In this document: positions 16,199-25,190 of the stretch, piece by piece | Layout of the letters: each line of letters opens with the position of its first letter | How positions within the stretch are numbered: the stretch's first letter is position 1 | Source: SG8-41 sp036555615 | GTDB taxonomy: Bacteria > Pseudomonadota > Gammaproteobacteria > Burkholderiales > SG8-41 | Direction of reading: 5' to 3' | NCBI GenBank assembly: GCA_036555615.1 | Contig: DATBKZ010000108.1 | Span: forward strand, 1-38,106 | Length of the DNA stretch: 38,106 nucleotides | Notes under the pieces: model-generated | Database searches by the model: none | What the model saw: the letters and a program-made list of their open reading frames with translations, nothing else | Told to the model about the DNA's origin: nothing | Program-made: the position numbers and the translations under genes

Positions 16199-17430
16199 AT
16201 CGGTTTGCGGGACGCGCCGCGCAATGGGCGGCGATCGCACTCGGGTTCTCCATCCCGATCTCGACGGCGCTCGATAACGTGCTGCTCGCCGTCCTGCTTG
16301 CGGGCTGGCTTGCGAGCGGCGCCTGGGGCGACAAGTGGAACGCAGTGCGCGGCAATCGCGTTGCGATCGCCGCGCTCGCGCTCTTTGGCCTGCTGCTCAT
16401 CGGTATGCTCTACGGCGAGAGCGGTTCCGGAGATGCCGCACAAACCGTCCGCAAGTACTTGGACCTGCTATGGATATCCATCCTGCTCGGGGTATTCCGC
16501 GACGCCGTCATGCAAAGGCGAGCGCTGCACGCGCTGGCGCTCTCCCTCGCTCTTGTCATGCTCGTGTCGTTCTTGATCATGGCGAACGTGGTTCCGGAAT
16601 TTCGTTCTGATTCTGTCATGGGAGTCGGCGCCACCGTCATCAAGACGCGCCAGACCCACGGACTGCTGATGGCATTCGGGGCATTCCTCTTCCTGCAACT
16701 CGCGCTCGCGGCCCCCTTGCCGCGCGCGCGAGTCCTCTGGGCTGTGCTCGCGGCACTGGCGATTGCGAACGGCACGCTTGTCGTCCCGGGCGCGACGGGC
16801 TACGCGGTGCTGGCGACCCTCGCGCTCTACCTCGGTCATGTCTGGAAAGGCTGGCGCGGCGTCGCGGCGGCGATAGGCGCCGTTATCGTGGCGGTCGCGG
16901 TGCTGATGACGGTACCGGGGCCGTTCCAGAAGCGCGTGGCGCTCATTCAGACCGAAGTGGAAAAGTGGCAACCCGGCAAGATGGATCTCGACTCCTCCGT
17001 CGGCACGCGGCTGGAGCTCTACCGCGTCAGCGCGGAACTCTATTGGGACCGTCCCGTTCTCGGCCACGGCACCGGGAGCTTCGCCCGGGCCTTCGCGGCG
17101 AGGGCTCAGGACCCGACCGCCAAGCCAGTGCGCAATCCGCACAGTGAATACCTGCACTGGATGGTGCAGCTCGGCGTGATCGGGCTCGCCGCCTTTCTCT
17201 ACCTCTTCTGGACGCATTGGCGGCTTGCGCCGCATCTCGAAACGGCGCTCGTGCGCCACCTCGCGCGCGGCCTCGTCCTGACCATGGCAGTGGGGTGCCT
17301 GTTCAACTCCTGGCTGATGGACCACACCGAGGGCTTGCTCTATGCCTGGCTCGCGGGGCTGCTCTTCGCCGGACTAAAATCCCCGGAATCCGTCACTCGT
17401 CACCCATTGCCCGTCACCGGGTCCGGATGA
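16171..17430 (+). CDS. O-antigen ligase/polymerase family membrane protein (WaaL/Wzy-like)
   Basis: A 419-residue protein with about ten or eleven transmembrane segments. Near residues 295-345 is the large-loop signature: PVLGHGTGSFARAF, then NPHSEYLHWMVQLGVIGL, the H-x-E-Y pattern of the Wzy_C/WaaL superfamily. It could join lipid-linked glycan to lipid A-core (ligase) or polymerise repeat units. No wzx flippase or wzz is seen here while two ABC exporters are, so the ligase role fits better (inference). The last ten or so residues (VTRHPLPVTGSG) are encoded by a junction repeat, so the C-terminus is probably not functional sequence. Confidence 0.85.
   Translation: MGPGLLAAVNRFAGRAAQWAAIALGFSIPISTALDNVLLAVLLAGWLASGAWGDKWNAVRGNRVAIAALALFGLLLIGMLYGESGSGDAAQTVRKYLDLLWISILLGVFRDAVMQRRALHALALSLALVMLVSFLIMANVVPEFRSDSVMGVGATVIKTRQTHGLLMAFGAFLFLQLALAAPLPRARVLWAVLAALAIANGTLVVPGATGYAVLATLALYLGHVWKGWRGVAAAIGAVIVAVAVLMTVPGPFQKRVALIQTEVEKWQPGKMDLDSSVGTRLELYRVSAELYWDRPVLGHGTGSFARAFAARAQDPTAKPVRNPHSEYLHWMVQLGVIGLAAFLYLFWTHWRLAPHLETALVRHLARGLVLTMAVGCLFNSWLMDHTEGLLYAWLAGLLFAGLKSPESVTRHPLPVTGSG
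17391..17420 (+). repeat. Junction repeat inside a gene end (copy 4)
   Basis: GTCACTCGTCACCC followed by GCCCGTCACC, the reverse complement of the GTGACGGGTGACGAGTGA theme. It encodes the extreme C-terminus of the O-antigen ligase-like protein and abuts the start of the next glycosyltransferase. Confidence 0.55.
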
Positions 17431-18218
17431 AGCTGTCGGTCATCATCATTGCCAAGAACGCGGAAGCCACGATCCGCCGCTGCCTCGACTCGGTCGCGTG
17501 GGCCGACGAGATCGTCGTGGTCGAGCACGGCAGCGCCGACCGCACCGCCGACATCTGCCGCGAGTCAGGCGCGACGGTGCGCCAGACTCCCGACTGGCCC
17601 GGCTTCGGGCCCCAGAAGAGCCGCGCACTCGCGCTCGCCCGCGGCGACTGGGTGCTCTCGCTCGATGCGGACGAATGGGTGACGCCCGAGCTGCGGGCGG
17701 AAATCGGGCGTGCGATCGCATCGCCCGCCGCCCATGCCGCGTTCCGGATCCCGCGCCGCTCGAGCTTCTGCGGGCGCTTCATGCGCCACTCGGGCTGGTG
17801 GCCCGATTACGTCACGCGGCTGTTCCGGCGCGGCACGGCGCGTTTCTCGGACACCCTCGTGCACGAAAAGCTGATTGTGAACGGCGCGGTCGGCACGCTC
17901 GCGCCGCCGCTGCTGCACGAGTCCGTCACCGACCTCGACCAGATGCTGGTCAAGATGAACGCCTATTCGACCGCGAGCGCCCGCTCCCTTCACGAGCAGG
18001 GCCGCGGGGCCTCGCTTGCGACCGCGCTCGTGCACGGCACCTGGATGTTCATTCGCACCTACATCCTGCGCGCGGGGTTTCTCGACGGCCGCGAGGGGCT
18101 GATGCTCGCCATTGCCAACGCCGAAGGCTCCTATTACCGCTACCTCAAGCTCATGCTTCTCGCCGGCCGAAACGGCAAGCCGTCGGCGGGGCCGCATGAA
18201 CCGGAAAATCCGTCATAG
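17427..18218 (+). CDS. GT2 glycosyltransferase (WaaE/LgtF-like)
   Basis: A 263-residue inverting transferase of the compact family used in LPS inner-core decoration. The N-terminus SVIIIAKNAEATI, VVVEHGSADRT, the DxD motif D80-A81-D82 (LSLDADEWV), and the downstream FRIPRRSSFCGRFMRHSGWWPD block match WaaE/KdtX-type glucosyltransferases. The ATG at 17427 overlaps the preceding stop (ATGA). It lies beside other core or O-antigen genes, including a GT9 heptosyltransferase-like gene, so LPS core assembly is likely. Donor and linkage are not determinable from sequence. Confidence 0.88.
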   Translation: MKLSVIIIAKNAEATIRRCLDSVAWADEIVVVEHGSADRTADICRESGATVRQTPDWPGFGPQKSRALALARGDWVLSLDADEWVTPELRAEIGRAIASPAAHAAFRIPRRSSFCGRFMRHSGWWPDYVTRLFRRGTARFSDTLVHEKLIVNGAVGTLAPPLLHESVTDLDQMLVKMNAYSTASARSLHEQGRGASLATALVHGTWMFIRTYILRAGFLDGREGLMLAIANAEGSYYRYLKLMLLAGRNGKPSAGPHEPENPS

Positions 18219-18263
18219 AATCCGTCTCGCGGCGATCTGTCTGCCATCCATCACCGAGCGGCA

Positions 18264-19073
18264 ATGCGCACGGCTGTCATCATCACCACGTACAACACCC
18301 CCAAGGCCCTCGCCGCCGTGCTGGAGGGCTACCTCGCGCAGGACGCGCATGACTTCGAGCTCATCGTCGCCGACGACGGCTCGACCGACGACACGCGCCG
18401 GGTAATCGAAGACTACGCCCGGCGCGCGCAGTTTCCCCTGCACCACGTCTGGCAGGAGGACCGCGGATTTCGCGCCGCCGCCGCGCGCAATCGCGCGCTC
18501 GCTGCCGCGCGGGCCGATTACATCATCTTCAGCGACGGCGATTGCGTTCCGTCGCGCCATTTTGTGGCGACGCATCGCCGGCTCGCCGAGCCGGGGCGGT
18601 TTCTCGCCGGCAACCGCGTGCTGCTGAGCGCGCGCCTGACCGAGCGCGTGCTGCGCGAGCGCCTGCCGATACACGAGTGGAGCCGGTGGCAGTGGCTGCA
18701 AATGTGGGCAACGCGCGACGCCAAGCGCATCTGGCCGCTCCTCATCCTCCCGGACGGCGATTTCCGGAAGGTGAGGCCCCGGCGCTGGTACGGCGTGAAG
18801 ACCTGCAACCTGTCGGCCTGGCGCAGCGACCTCGCGGCTGTAAACGGGCTCGACGAGACCTACACCGGCTGGGGCCTCGAGGATTCCGACCTGGTGATCC
18901 GGCTGCTGCACGCAGGCGTCCTGCACAAGAGCGCGCGCTTCGCGACACCGGTGTTCCATCTCTGGCACCGCGAGTCCGACCGTGGCAGGCTGCCCGCGAA
19001 CCAGCGCCTGCTCGACGACCTCGTGGCCTCGCTGCGCACCCGGGCCCCTCTCGGCCTCGACCAGTACCTATGA
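18264..19073 (+). CDS. GT2 glycosyltransferase with galactosyltransferase-type C-domain
   Basis: A 269-residue transferase. The N-terminal GT2 part has AVIITTYN, VADDGSTDDT (35-44) and the metal-binding FSDGDCV (DGD at 91-93). The C-terminal segment GWGLEDSDLVIRL is typical of the Glyco_transf_7C (galactosyltransferase C-terminal) group. The start ATG follows a 45-base gap, and a TAGAAT hexamer at 18218-18223 might serve as a -10 element, though no -35 is visible. Its stop overlaps the next gene's start at 19070. It likely acts in LPS or O-antigen assembly. Confidence 0.88.
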   Translation: MRTAVIITTYNTPKALAAVLEGYLAQDAHDFELIVADDGSTDDTRRVIEDYARRAQFPLHHVWQEDRGFRAAAARNRALAAARADYIIFSDGDCVPSRHFVATHRRLAEPGRFLAGNRVLLSARLTERVLRERLPIHEWSRWQWLQMWATRDAKRIWPLLILPDGDFRKVRPRRWYGVKTCNLSAWRSDLAAVNGLDETYTGWGLEDSDLVIRLLHAGVLHKSARFATPVFHLWHRESDRGRLPANQRLLDDLVASLRTRAPLGLDQYL

Positions 19074-20197
19074 CGGGCGCACCGGCGGCGGGTGCCGCGG
19101 CCAGCGCTTCCCTGTCCGCTCCCCGCAGCGTCCTGATCATCGTGACGCGGCGCATCGGGGATGTGCTGCTTGCCACCCCCTTGATCCGCTCGATCAAGCT
19201 CGCCTGGCCGGGGACCGCTGTGGATGCGCTCGTCTTCGGCGGGACCGAGGGCGTGCTCGCCGCCAACCCCGACCTGCGGCGCATCTTGACCGTCCCGGCG
19301 CGGCCCACCGTGCCATGGCATCTCGGGTTCCTGGCGCGCCTGTGGCGCCGCTACGACATCGCGCTGTCGCTACTCGTTGGCACCCGGCCCACGTTATATG
19401 CGCTCGCCGCCGGGCGGCGCAGCATCGGGCTGCAACCATCCGGCAAAAAGGAAGCGTGGAAGCGGCGCCTCCTCAGCCGCTGGGTGCCCTTCGACAATCT
19501 CAACACCCACACCGTGCGCATGCACCTCGCCCTCGCCGAAGCGCTCGGCATTCCGCCGCGCGCCGAGGTGGTTGCCGCCTGGAGCCCGGAGGACGAGAGG
19601 CGGGTTGCCGCTCTCTGCGACCCGAACGGCGCCCAGCCGCTCGCCGTGCTGCACCCCTATCCCAAGTACCCGTACAAGATGTGGCACCGCGATGGCTGGA
19701 TCGAGGTTGCGCGCTTTCTTGCCGCGCGCGGGCTTCGGCTCGCGTTGACGGGGAGCAGCGAAGCGGACGAGGTTGCATACGTGGACAGCCTCGCGCGCGC
19801 GCTGCCAGCGGGAACGATTTCCGCCGCCGGCAAGCTCAGCCTCGGCGCCGCGGCGTGCCTGGTGAGCCGCGCGCGGATCTACGTCGGGCTCGATACCGCG
19901 ATGACACATATCGCCGCCGCGCTCGGCGTGCCAACCGCCGCGCTCTACGGCCCCACCAATCCCGTGAAGTGGGGCCCGTGGCCGCGCGGGCACGCGTCCG
20001 ATGCCAATCCCTGGCGGCGCTGCGGCAGCCAGCAAGCCGGCAACGTAACGCTCATTCAGGGTCTCGGCGCCTGCGTGCCCTGCCACCTGGAAGGTTGCGA
20101 GCGGCACATCGGCAGCACCAGCGACTGCCTGCAGCAGCTGCCCGCGGCGCGGGTCATCGCGGCGCTGGAACGGATGCTGGGCGGAGACCGCCCTTGA
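19070..20197 (+). CDS. GT9 glycosyltransferase (heptosyltransferase-like)
   Basis: A 375-residue GT-B transferase of the WaaC/WaaF/WaaQ family. Features: IIVTRRIGDVLLATPLIRS near residue 23, HPYPKYPYKMWHRDGW at the donor-site hinge, LTGSSEADE, and the DTAMTHIAAALGVPTAALYGPTNP signature. The DxAxxHIAAAL block is the family's nucleotide-sugar site. The ATG at 19070 overlaps the upstream stop (ATGA), whereas the longer open frame starts inside the previous gene and is artefactual. The C-terminus is cysteine-rich (CVPCHLEGCERH), a pattern common in O-antigen GT9 proteins. It is the last + strand gene before convergent wecE. Confidence 0.92.
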   Translation: MTGAPAAGAAASASLSAPRSVLIIVTRRIGDVLLATPLIRSIKLAWPGTAVDALVFGGTEGVLAANPDLRRILTVPARPTVPWHLGFLARLWRRYDIALSLLVGTRPTLYALAAGRRSIGLQPSGKKEAWKRRLLSRWVPFDNLNTHTVRMHLALAEALGIPPRAEVVAAWSPEDERRVAALCDPNGAQPLAVLHPYPKYPYKMWHRDGWIEVARFLAARGLRLALTGSSEADEVAYVDSLARALPAGTISAAGKLSLGAAACLVSRARIYVGLDTAMTHIAAALGVPTAALYGPTNPVKWGPWPRGHASDANPWRRCGSQQAGNVTLIQGLGACVPCHLEGCERHIGSTSDCLQQLPAARVIAALERMLGGDRP

Positions 20198-20209
20198 GGC
20201 GCGGCGGGA

Positions 20210-21355
20210 TCAGGCTCCCCGGCCGTCGAAGAACGCAGCGATCGCCGCGACGATTCCGGCCACATCGGCTTCGGTCAGGTCGTAGTACAGCGGCAACCGC
20301 AGCAGGCGCGCGCTGACGTCGTCGGTCACCGTCATCGGTCCCGCCGCGCGGCCGAGCCTCCTTCCTGCCGGCGAGGAGTGCAGGGGGACGTAGTGGAACA
20401 CCGAGTGGATGCCGCGCGCCTTGAGGTGAGCGATCAGCCGCGAGCGCGCTTCGAGGTCCCGCAACAGGATATAGAACATGTGGCCGTTGCCGGTGATGCC
20501 AGCAGGCTCCGGCTGCGGCAGGGCGAGCGCGCCGCGCTGAGCCACCGGCGCGAGCCCCTTGCGGTAAGCGGCGCACAGCGCGATGCGCTTCGCGTTGATC
20601 GCTTCCGCGCGCTCGAGCTGCGCCCACAGGAACGCGCCGACCAGCTCGCTCGGCAGGTAGGAAGAGCCGATGTCGACCCAGCTGTACTTGTCCACTTCGC
20701 CCCGGAAGAACTGGGCGCGGTTGGTGCCCTTCTCGCGGATGATCTCGGCGCGCGCAATGAGGCGCTCGTCATTCACCAGCAGCGCTCCGCCTTCCCCGCT
20801 GATCACGTTCTTGGTCTCATGGAACGAGAGACAGCCGAGGTGGCCGATCGCGCCGAGGCTGCGGCCCTTGTAGCGGGCAAGGACCCCCTGCGCGGCGTCC
20901 TCCACCACCACCAGATTGCGCTCGCGCGCGAGCCTCATGATCGCGTCCATTTCGCACGCGACGCCGGCGTAGTGCACCGGCACGATTGCCTTCGTGCGAG
21001 GCGTGAGGGCGGCGGCGATGAGGCGTTCGTCGAGGTTGAGGGTGTCGGGGCGCACATCGACGAACACCGGGACCGCGCCGCGCAGCACGAACGCGTTCGC
21101 GGTGGAGACGAAGGTGAACGACGGCATGATCACCTCGTCGCCCGGCGCGAGGTCGCACAGGATCGCGGCCATCTCGAGCGCCGCCGTGCACGAATGCGTG
21201 AGCAGCGCGCGTTTCGCGCCGAGGCGCTCCTCCAGCCAGCGGTGGCAGCGCTTCGTGTACGGGCCGTCCCCCGAAAGATGGCCCTCGCGCACCGCCTGGG
21301 CGATGTTCTCGAGCTCGGCGCCGATGACGAACGGCTTGTTGAACGGGATCTTCAA
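20210..21355 (-). CDS. wecE: dTDP-4-amino-4,6-dideoxygalactose transaminase
   Basis: A 381-residue PLP-dependent sugar aminotransferase (DegT/DnrJ/EryC1 family). It has the WecE start KIPFNKP, HSCTAALEMAA, PSFTFVSTANAF, the pyridine-nitrogen aspartate D153 (VEDAAQ) and the Schiff-base lysine K182 (HETKNVISGEGG), close to the E. coli numbering. It would convert dTDP-4-keto-6-deoxyglucose to dTDP-Fuc4N. The likely start is TTG at 21355, since homologues begin just before IPFNKP; it follows the SMR gene's stop by a few bases. The longer open frame lies within the neighbour. It is the last gene of the - strand cassette. Confidence 0.92.
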   Translation of the reverse strand: MKIPFNKPFVIGAELENIAQAVREGHLSGDGPYTKRCHRWLEERLGAKRALLTHSCTAALEMAAILCDLAPGDEVIMPSFTFVSTANAFVLRGAVPVFVDVRPDTLNLDERLIAAALTPRTKAIVPVHYAGVACEMDAIMRLARERNLVVVEDAAQGVLARYKGRSLGAIGHLGCLSFHETKNVISGEGGALLVNDERLIARAEIIREKGTNRAQFFRGEVDKYSWVDIGSSYLPSELVGAFLWAQLERAEAINAKRIALCAAYRKGLAPVAQRGALALPQPEPAGITGNGHMFYILLRDLEARSRLIAHLKARGIHSVFHYVPLHSSPAGRRLGRAAGPMTVTDDVSARLLRLPLYYDLTEADVAGIVAAIAAFFDGRGA

Positions 21356-21360
21356 GCGCG

Positions 21361-21723
21361 TCAGCCCTGGCTCCCGATCGCGACGCCGAGGCAGATCAGC
21401 ACGACGCCCACGATCTTGGGCGCCGTCAGGGGCTCGTGGAAGATCCACGCGGATGCGATAGCCACCAGCACGAATGCAAGGCTCGTGAAGGGATAGGCGT
21501 GGGAGAGGTCGAGCTTGGTCAGGGCGGCCATCCACGCCGCAGCCGCGACCAGCAGCCCGCCGAAGGCGGAGGCGACCCATGGATTCACGAAGAGCTTCGC
21601 GATGAACCAGAGCTTGTCGGGGGCGCCATCCGGGAACGGGCCGGCAGCGCCGACCTGCCACTTGATGACGATCTGGGCATAGACCATCAGCACGATCATC
21701 AACGCCACGTAGACGTAGCTCAT
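21361..21723 (-). CDS. Small SMR/EamA-type transporter (ArnE/ArnF-like)
   Basis: A 120-residue four-helix membrane protein of EmrE size: helices at about 4-18, 42-66, 72-93 and 98-117, including YPFTSLAFVLVAIASAWIF. The similar-sized ArnE/ArnF pair flips undecaprenyl-phosphate-aminoarabinose. Here it lies between an aminotransferase, an acetyltransferase and a polyprenyl-phosphate glycosyltransferase, so flipping of a lipid-linked amino sugar is more likely than drug efflux (inference). There is only one subunit gene, so a homodimer would be needed. The start ATG overlaps the end of the GNAT gene. Confidence 0.82.
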   Translation of the reverse strand: MSYVYVALMIVLMVYAQIVIKWQVGAAGPFPDGAPDKLWFIAKLFVNPWVASAFGGLLVAAAAWMAALTKLDLSHAYPFTSLAFVLVAIASAWIFHEPLTAPKIVGVVLICLGVAIGSQG

Positions 21724-22391
21724 GGGATCACCTTGTGGTAGAGATCGAGGGCGTTGCGGAACCGGAACCCCAGCGAGGCGTAGAGATTGAGCGCGGCGAG
21801 GTTGCCCGCCGAGATCGAGCTCGAAAGCTCCTGTGCCCCCTGCCGCGCGAGCTCTACGCACACCGCGCTCCACAGGTGCCGGGCGAGCCCGCGGCCGCGG
21901 TGCCGTTCCCCCAGCGCATGCAGCACGAGCTTTCCCCCTTCGTGCGCGATGAAGCCCGCGAGCTCGCCCGTCCACGTGAGGCCGTAGACCTTGCCTGCCC
22001 CGTGCAGCGTTCTCAGCCAGTTCTCGTAGCGCAAATCGGCGCGCGCGCGCGCCACGTTGAAATCGCGGTGAAAGCGCCCCTGCTGGAACGCGCCGCGGCA
22101 GATCGCCACCAGCGCCTCCAGCGCGGCCTCGCGGCTGGCGCCCGCTGCCGGGTGCGGCTGCAGCTTGAAATCGCGCGCGGCGCAATACGGCTCGATCAGT
22201 GTGTCGCAGTAGTAGAAGCCGTGCTCGTGGAGCGCGCGCTTGTCCGCGAGCGGGTCCAACCGGACCGTGTAGTGCCCGGGGCCGCGCACCTGCATGAGAA
22301 TCTCCGGCGCCGCGGAGGAGAGCTCGTAGGCCTCGCAGCCGAGCGCCGCGCTGTCCCACGGCACGCGCTCAATCGGTCTTGCGGCTGCCAT
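21720..22391 (-). CDS. wecD: GNAT acetyltransferase, WecD-like
   Basis: A 223-residue protein with a C-terminal GNAT fold: the acetyl-CoA motif A GERHRGRGLARHLW and the following SISAGNLAALNLYASLGF. The N-terminus PWDSAALGCEAYEL matches the PWDS-F-G opening of WecD-type dTDP-Fuc4N acetyltransferases. Co-occurrence with wecE supports acetylation of the 4-amino group to give dTDP-Fuc4NAc. It overlaps the upstream GT2 gene (22 bases) and the downstream SMR gene (4 bases), so all four genes are co-expressed. WecD assignment: family good, exact substrate inferred. Confidence 0.8.
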   Translation of the reverse strand: MAAARPIERVPWDSAALGCEAYELSSAAPEILMQVRGPGHYTVRLDPLADKRALHEHGFYYCDTLIEPYCAARDFKLQPHPAAGASREAALEALVAICRGAFQQGRFHRDFNVARARADLRYENWLRTLHGAGKVYGLTWTGELAGFIAHEGGKLVLHALGERHRGRGLARHLWSAVCVELARQGAQELSSSISAGNLAALNLYASLGFRFRNALDLYHKVIP

Positions 22392-23310
22392 CGAAAGTGG
22401 TGCGCATCACGATGTAGAGCGGGCGCTTCTTCGCCTCGTCGAAGGTCTTGCCGAGGTAGATGCCGATCACGCCGAGGATCGAGATGATGACGCCGCCAAT
22501 GAAGTAGATCGATGCGATGAGGCTCGGCCAGCCCATGATCGGCGAGCCGTAGAGGGCCGCCTGCACGACGATGTAGATGCCGTAGCAGAACGCGAGGGCC
22601 GCAAGCACGAAGCCGAAGCGCACCGCCAGCCGCAGCGGCTTGTCGGAATACGCGACGATGGTCTCGCCGGCAAGCCGCAGCAGCTTCGCCACCGTGTAGG
22701 TCGAGGGCCCCGCATAACGCTCGTCGTGCTGGACATCGATCGAGCTCGTGGGAAACCCCATCCACCTCACCTGGCCGCCGAAGAAGCGCAGCTGCTCGCG
22801 CATCTGGCGCAGGTTCGCCACGACCTTGCGCGAGATGATGCGGAAGTTCCCGCTCCTCCCGTCGTAGTCGATGTCGGCGAGCCAGCTGAAGATCCGGTAG
22901 AACAGCCACGACCTCAGGCGCTTTCCCACGCTGTCGGAACGCCGGCCCCGGTTCGCCAGCACCACGTCGAAGCCTTCCCGCGCCCTGGCGTAGAGCCGCG
23001 GGATCTCCTCGGGGCGGTCCTGCAGGTCGCAGTCCATCACCACCACCCAGTCGCCGTCGCAATGGTCGAGCCCCGCGGTGATGCCGTAGTGCTGCCCGAA
23101 GTTGCGGCTGAACTGGATGCCCCTCACCCGGGCGTCGCGGCGCGCGAGGTCCGCGATGATGTCCCACGAGCGGTCCCCGCCGCTGTCCTCGACCATGACG
23201 ATCTCGAAATCCTGCGTGATGGCGGAGAGCGCCGCAACGAGCCTGCGGTAGAGCTCCTCGAGGCAGCCTTCGGCGCGGTAGACCGGCGTGACGATTGAGA
23301 TATGCGGCAT
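22369..23310 (-). CDS. Polyprenyl-phosphate GT2 glycosyltransferase (GtrB/ArnC/DPM1-like)
   Basis: A 313-residue GT2 enzyme: SIVTPVYRAEGCL, VMVEDSGGD, SRNFGQHYGITAGL, and the metal-binding DCDLQD (93-98), then two C-terminal transmembrane helices (about 228-255 and 265-290, ending GVIGIYLGKTFDEAKKRP). This architecture transfers a sugar to undecaprenyl phosphate on the cytoplasmic face (GtrB, ArnC). With wecE, wecD and an SMR flippase downstream it would make Und-P-Fuc4NAc or a similar lipid. It sits three bases from msbA, so the cassette may be transcribed with it. Confidence 0.92.
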   Translation of the reverse strand: MPHISIVTPVYRAEGCLEELYRRLVAALSAITQDFEIVMVEDSGGDRSWDIIADLARRDARVRGIQFSRNFGQHYGITAGLDHCDGDWVVVMDCDLQDRPEEIPRLYARAREGFDVVLANRGRRSDSVGKRLRSWLFYRIFSWLADIDYDGRSGNFRIISRKVVANLRQMREQLRFFGGQVRWMGFPTSSIDVQHDERYAGPSTYTVAKLLRLAGETIVAYSDKPLRLAVRFGFVLAALAFCYGIYIVVQAALYGSPIMGWPSLIASIYFIGGVIISILGVIGIYLGKTFDEAKKRPLYIVMRTTFDGSRKTD

Positions 23311-23313
23311 CGC

Positions 23314-25083
23314 TTAGTGGCTCGCCATGGTTCCGGCGGGCGCAAACTGAATGCGGTAGAGGTTGTCGTAGATACCGCCGCGCTCGAGCAGCTCGCGATG
23401 GGTGCCGGTCTCGACGATGCGGCCGCGGTCGAGCACCACGATGCGATCCGCGTTCTCGACCGTGGACAGCCGGTGCGCGATGACGATCGTCGTGCGCCCC
23501 CGCATGAGCGCCTCCAGCGCCGCCTGGACGTGGCGCTCGGACTCGGTATCGAGCGCGGAGGTCGCCTCGTCGAGCACCAGCACCGGGGCGTTCTTCAGCA
23601 CCGCGCGCGCGATCGCCAGCCGCTGGCGCTGGCCTCCGGAGAGCTTCAGGCCCTTCTCGCCGATCAAGGTCGCGAGTCCCTGTGGCAGCTCGCGGATGAA
23701 CTCCATCGCGTGCGCCGCCTCGGCGGCCGCGACGATGTCCCGTTCGGACGCCCCGTTCATCGCCCCGTAGGCGATGTTCGCCGCCACCGTGTCGTTGAAC
23801 AGCACCACGTCCTGCGACACCAGCGCGATATTGGCGCGCAGGCTCGCGAGCGTGAGCGTCTCGAGATCCTGCCGATCGAGCAGCACGCGGCCGCGGGTCG
23901 GGCGATAGAAGCGCGGGACGAGATTCGCGAGCGTCGTCTTGCCCGCTCCCGACGGCCCGACGAGGGCTATCGTCTGCCCGGGCTCGATCGTCAACTCGAT
24001 GCCCTCCAGCGCCGACTTTTCGGCCCCGTCGTAGCGCAAGCTCACGTTCTCGAACCGGATCTCGCCCCGCGCGCGCCCCAGCGTGCGCGTGCCGCGATCC
24101 GGCTCCGATTCCTCGTCGATCAGCCGGAAGACGCTCTCCGCCGCCGCGAGGCCCTTCTGCAGGTACTCGTTGATGTCGGTGACGCGCTTGAGCGGCGCCA
24201 TGAGGAGCAGCATCCCGGTGGCGAACGCCGCGAAATCGCCGACGGAAAGCGCGGCGGCACTCGACCACCCCATCGCGAACCAGATGACAGCGGCCAGCGC
24301 GACCGCCGCGATCAGCTGCACGATGGGCGCACTCGCCGCGACCGCCGCGGCCTGCTTCATCATGTGCCGCCGCACGTGGTTCGCCTCCTCATCGAAGCGG
24401 CGGCGCTCGTAATCCTGCCCGCCGAACAGCTTCACGACCTTGTGCCCGCCGATCGCCTCGTCGATCACCTGCGTGATGTGGCCCATCGCGTCCTGGACCT
24501 CGCGGCTCGAGCGGCGCAGGCGGATGCTGAACGCCTGAACGATCCCGACGATGACCGGCGCGACCGCCAGCGCAAACAGCGTGAGCTTCCAGTTGAGCCA
24601 GAGCAGGTACGCCAGCAGCCCGACGATCACGAGCATGTCCCGGAACACGATGGTGAGCGCGCTGGTGGCCGCCGCGGTGACCTGCGTCACGTCGAAGGTG
24701 AGCTTGGAGATGAGCGTGCCGGCGGGCTCGCGCTCGTAGAACGCGGCGGGAAGCGCGAGAAGCTTCCCGAACATGGCGTTGCGCAGATCGGTCACCAGCC
24801 GCGTCCCCACCCAGTTGATGCCGTAGGCGGCGACGAAGGTCGCGAGCCCGCGGACCAGGAAGAGGAGCACGATCGCCGCCGGCAGCCACTGCATCACGAC
24901 CGGGTCGCGCTCGACGAATGTGCCCTCGATGATCGGCTTCGCCAGCGCCGGCAACGCCGGCGCGGTCGCCGCATACACCACCATTCCCAGGATGCCCAGC
25001 AGGAACATGCGCCAGTAGGGCCTGACGTGGCGAAGCAGCCGCAGGTAGAGCTGCGTGCTGGTCATCGGACGCATGAGGCGCAC
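23314..25083 (-). CDS. msbA: Lipid A-core flippase, ABC exporter MsbA
   Basis: A 589-residue half-transporter with six N-terminal transmembrane helices (residues 20-300) and an ATPase domain: Walker A GPSGAGKTT (376-384), LSGGQ (481-485), Walker B VLVLDEA (501-507), and the H-loop AHRLS. MsbA moves lipid A-core from the inner to the outer leaflet of the inner membrane. Start choice: GTG 25083, ATG 25074 or ATG 25065. A TGC-TATCGT extended -10-like element (25087-25082 on the - strand) overlaps the GTG and lies seven bases before ATG 25074, favouring the latter. It is linked to the LPS-related genes on both sides. Confidence 0.93.
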   Translation of the reverse strand: MRLMRPMTSTQLYLRLLRHVRPYWRMFLLGILGMVVYAATAPALPALAKPIIEGTFVERDPVVMQWLPAAIVLLFLVRGLATFVAAYGINWVGTRLVTDLRNAMFGKLLALPAAFYEREPAGTLISKLTFDVTQVTAAATSALTIVFRDMLVIVGLLAYLLWLNWKLTLFALAVAPVIVGIVQAFSIRLRRSSREVQDAMGHITQVIDEAIGGHKVVKLFGGQDYERRRFDEEANHVRRHMMKQAAAVAASAPIVQLIAAVALAAVIWFAMGWSSAAALSVGDFAAFATGMLLLMAPLKRVTDINEYLQKGLAAAESVFRLIDEESEPDRGTRTLGRARGEIRFENVSLRYDGAEKSALEGIELTIEPGQTIALVGPSGAGKTTLANLVPRFYRPTRGRVLLDRQDLETLTLASLRANIALVSQDVVLFNDTVAANIAYGAMNGASERDIVAAAEAAHAMEFIRELPQGLATLIGEKGLKLSGGQRQRLAIARAVLKNAPVLVLDEATSALDTESERHVQAALEALMRGRTTIVIAHRLSTVENADRIVVLDRGRIVETGTHRELLERGGIYDNLYRIQFAPAGTMASH

Positions 25084-25190
25084 GATAGCAAATCGCCTCT
25101 GCCGGGGAAAGGCGTGACGTGCACGGCGTGACGCAGAATCGCGCTCCTAACCCACGGGCCCCCGGACGATTATTCCAATGTCAACCGACA

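Noticed and set aside
14282..16240. 652-codon open frame on the - strand over wbpM
   Set aside because: Antisense shadow of a gene with intact motifs on the + strand; composition is that of a shadow frame.
23302..25131. 609-codon + strand open frame over msbA
   Set aside because: Antisense to msbA, which carries all ABC motifs; the + frame has none.
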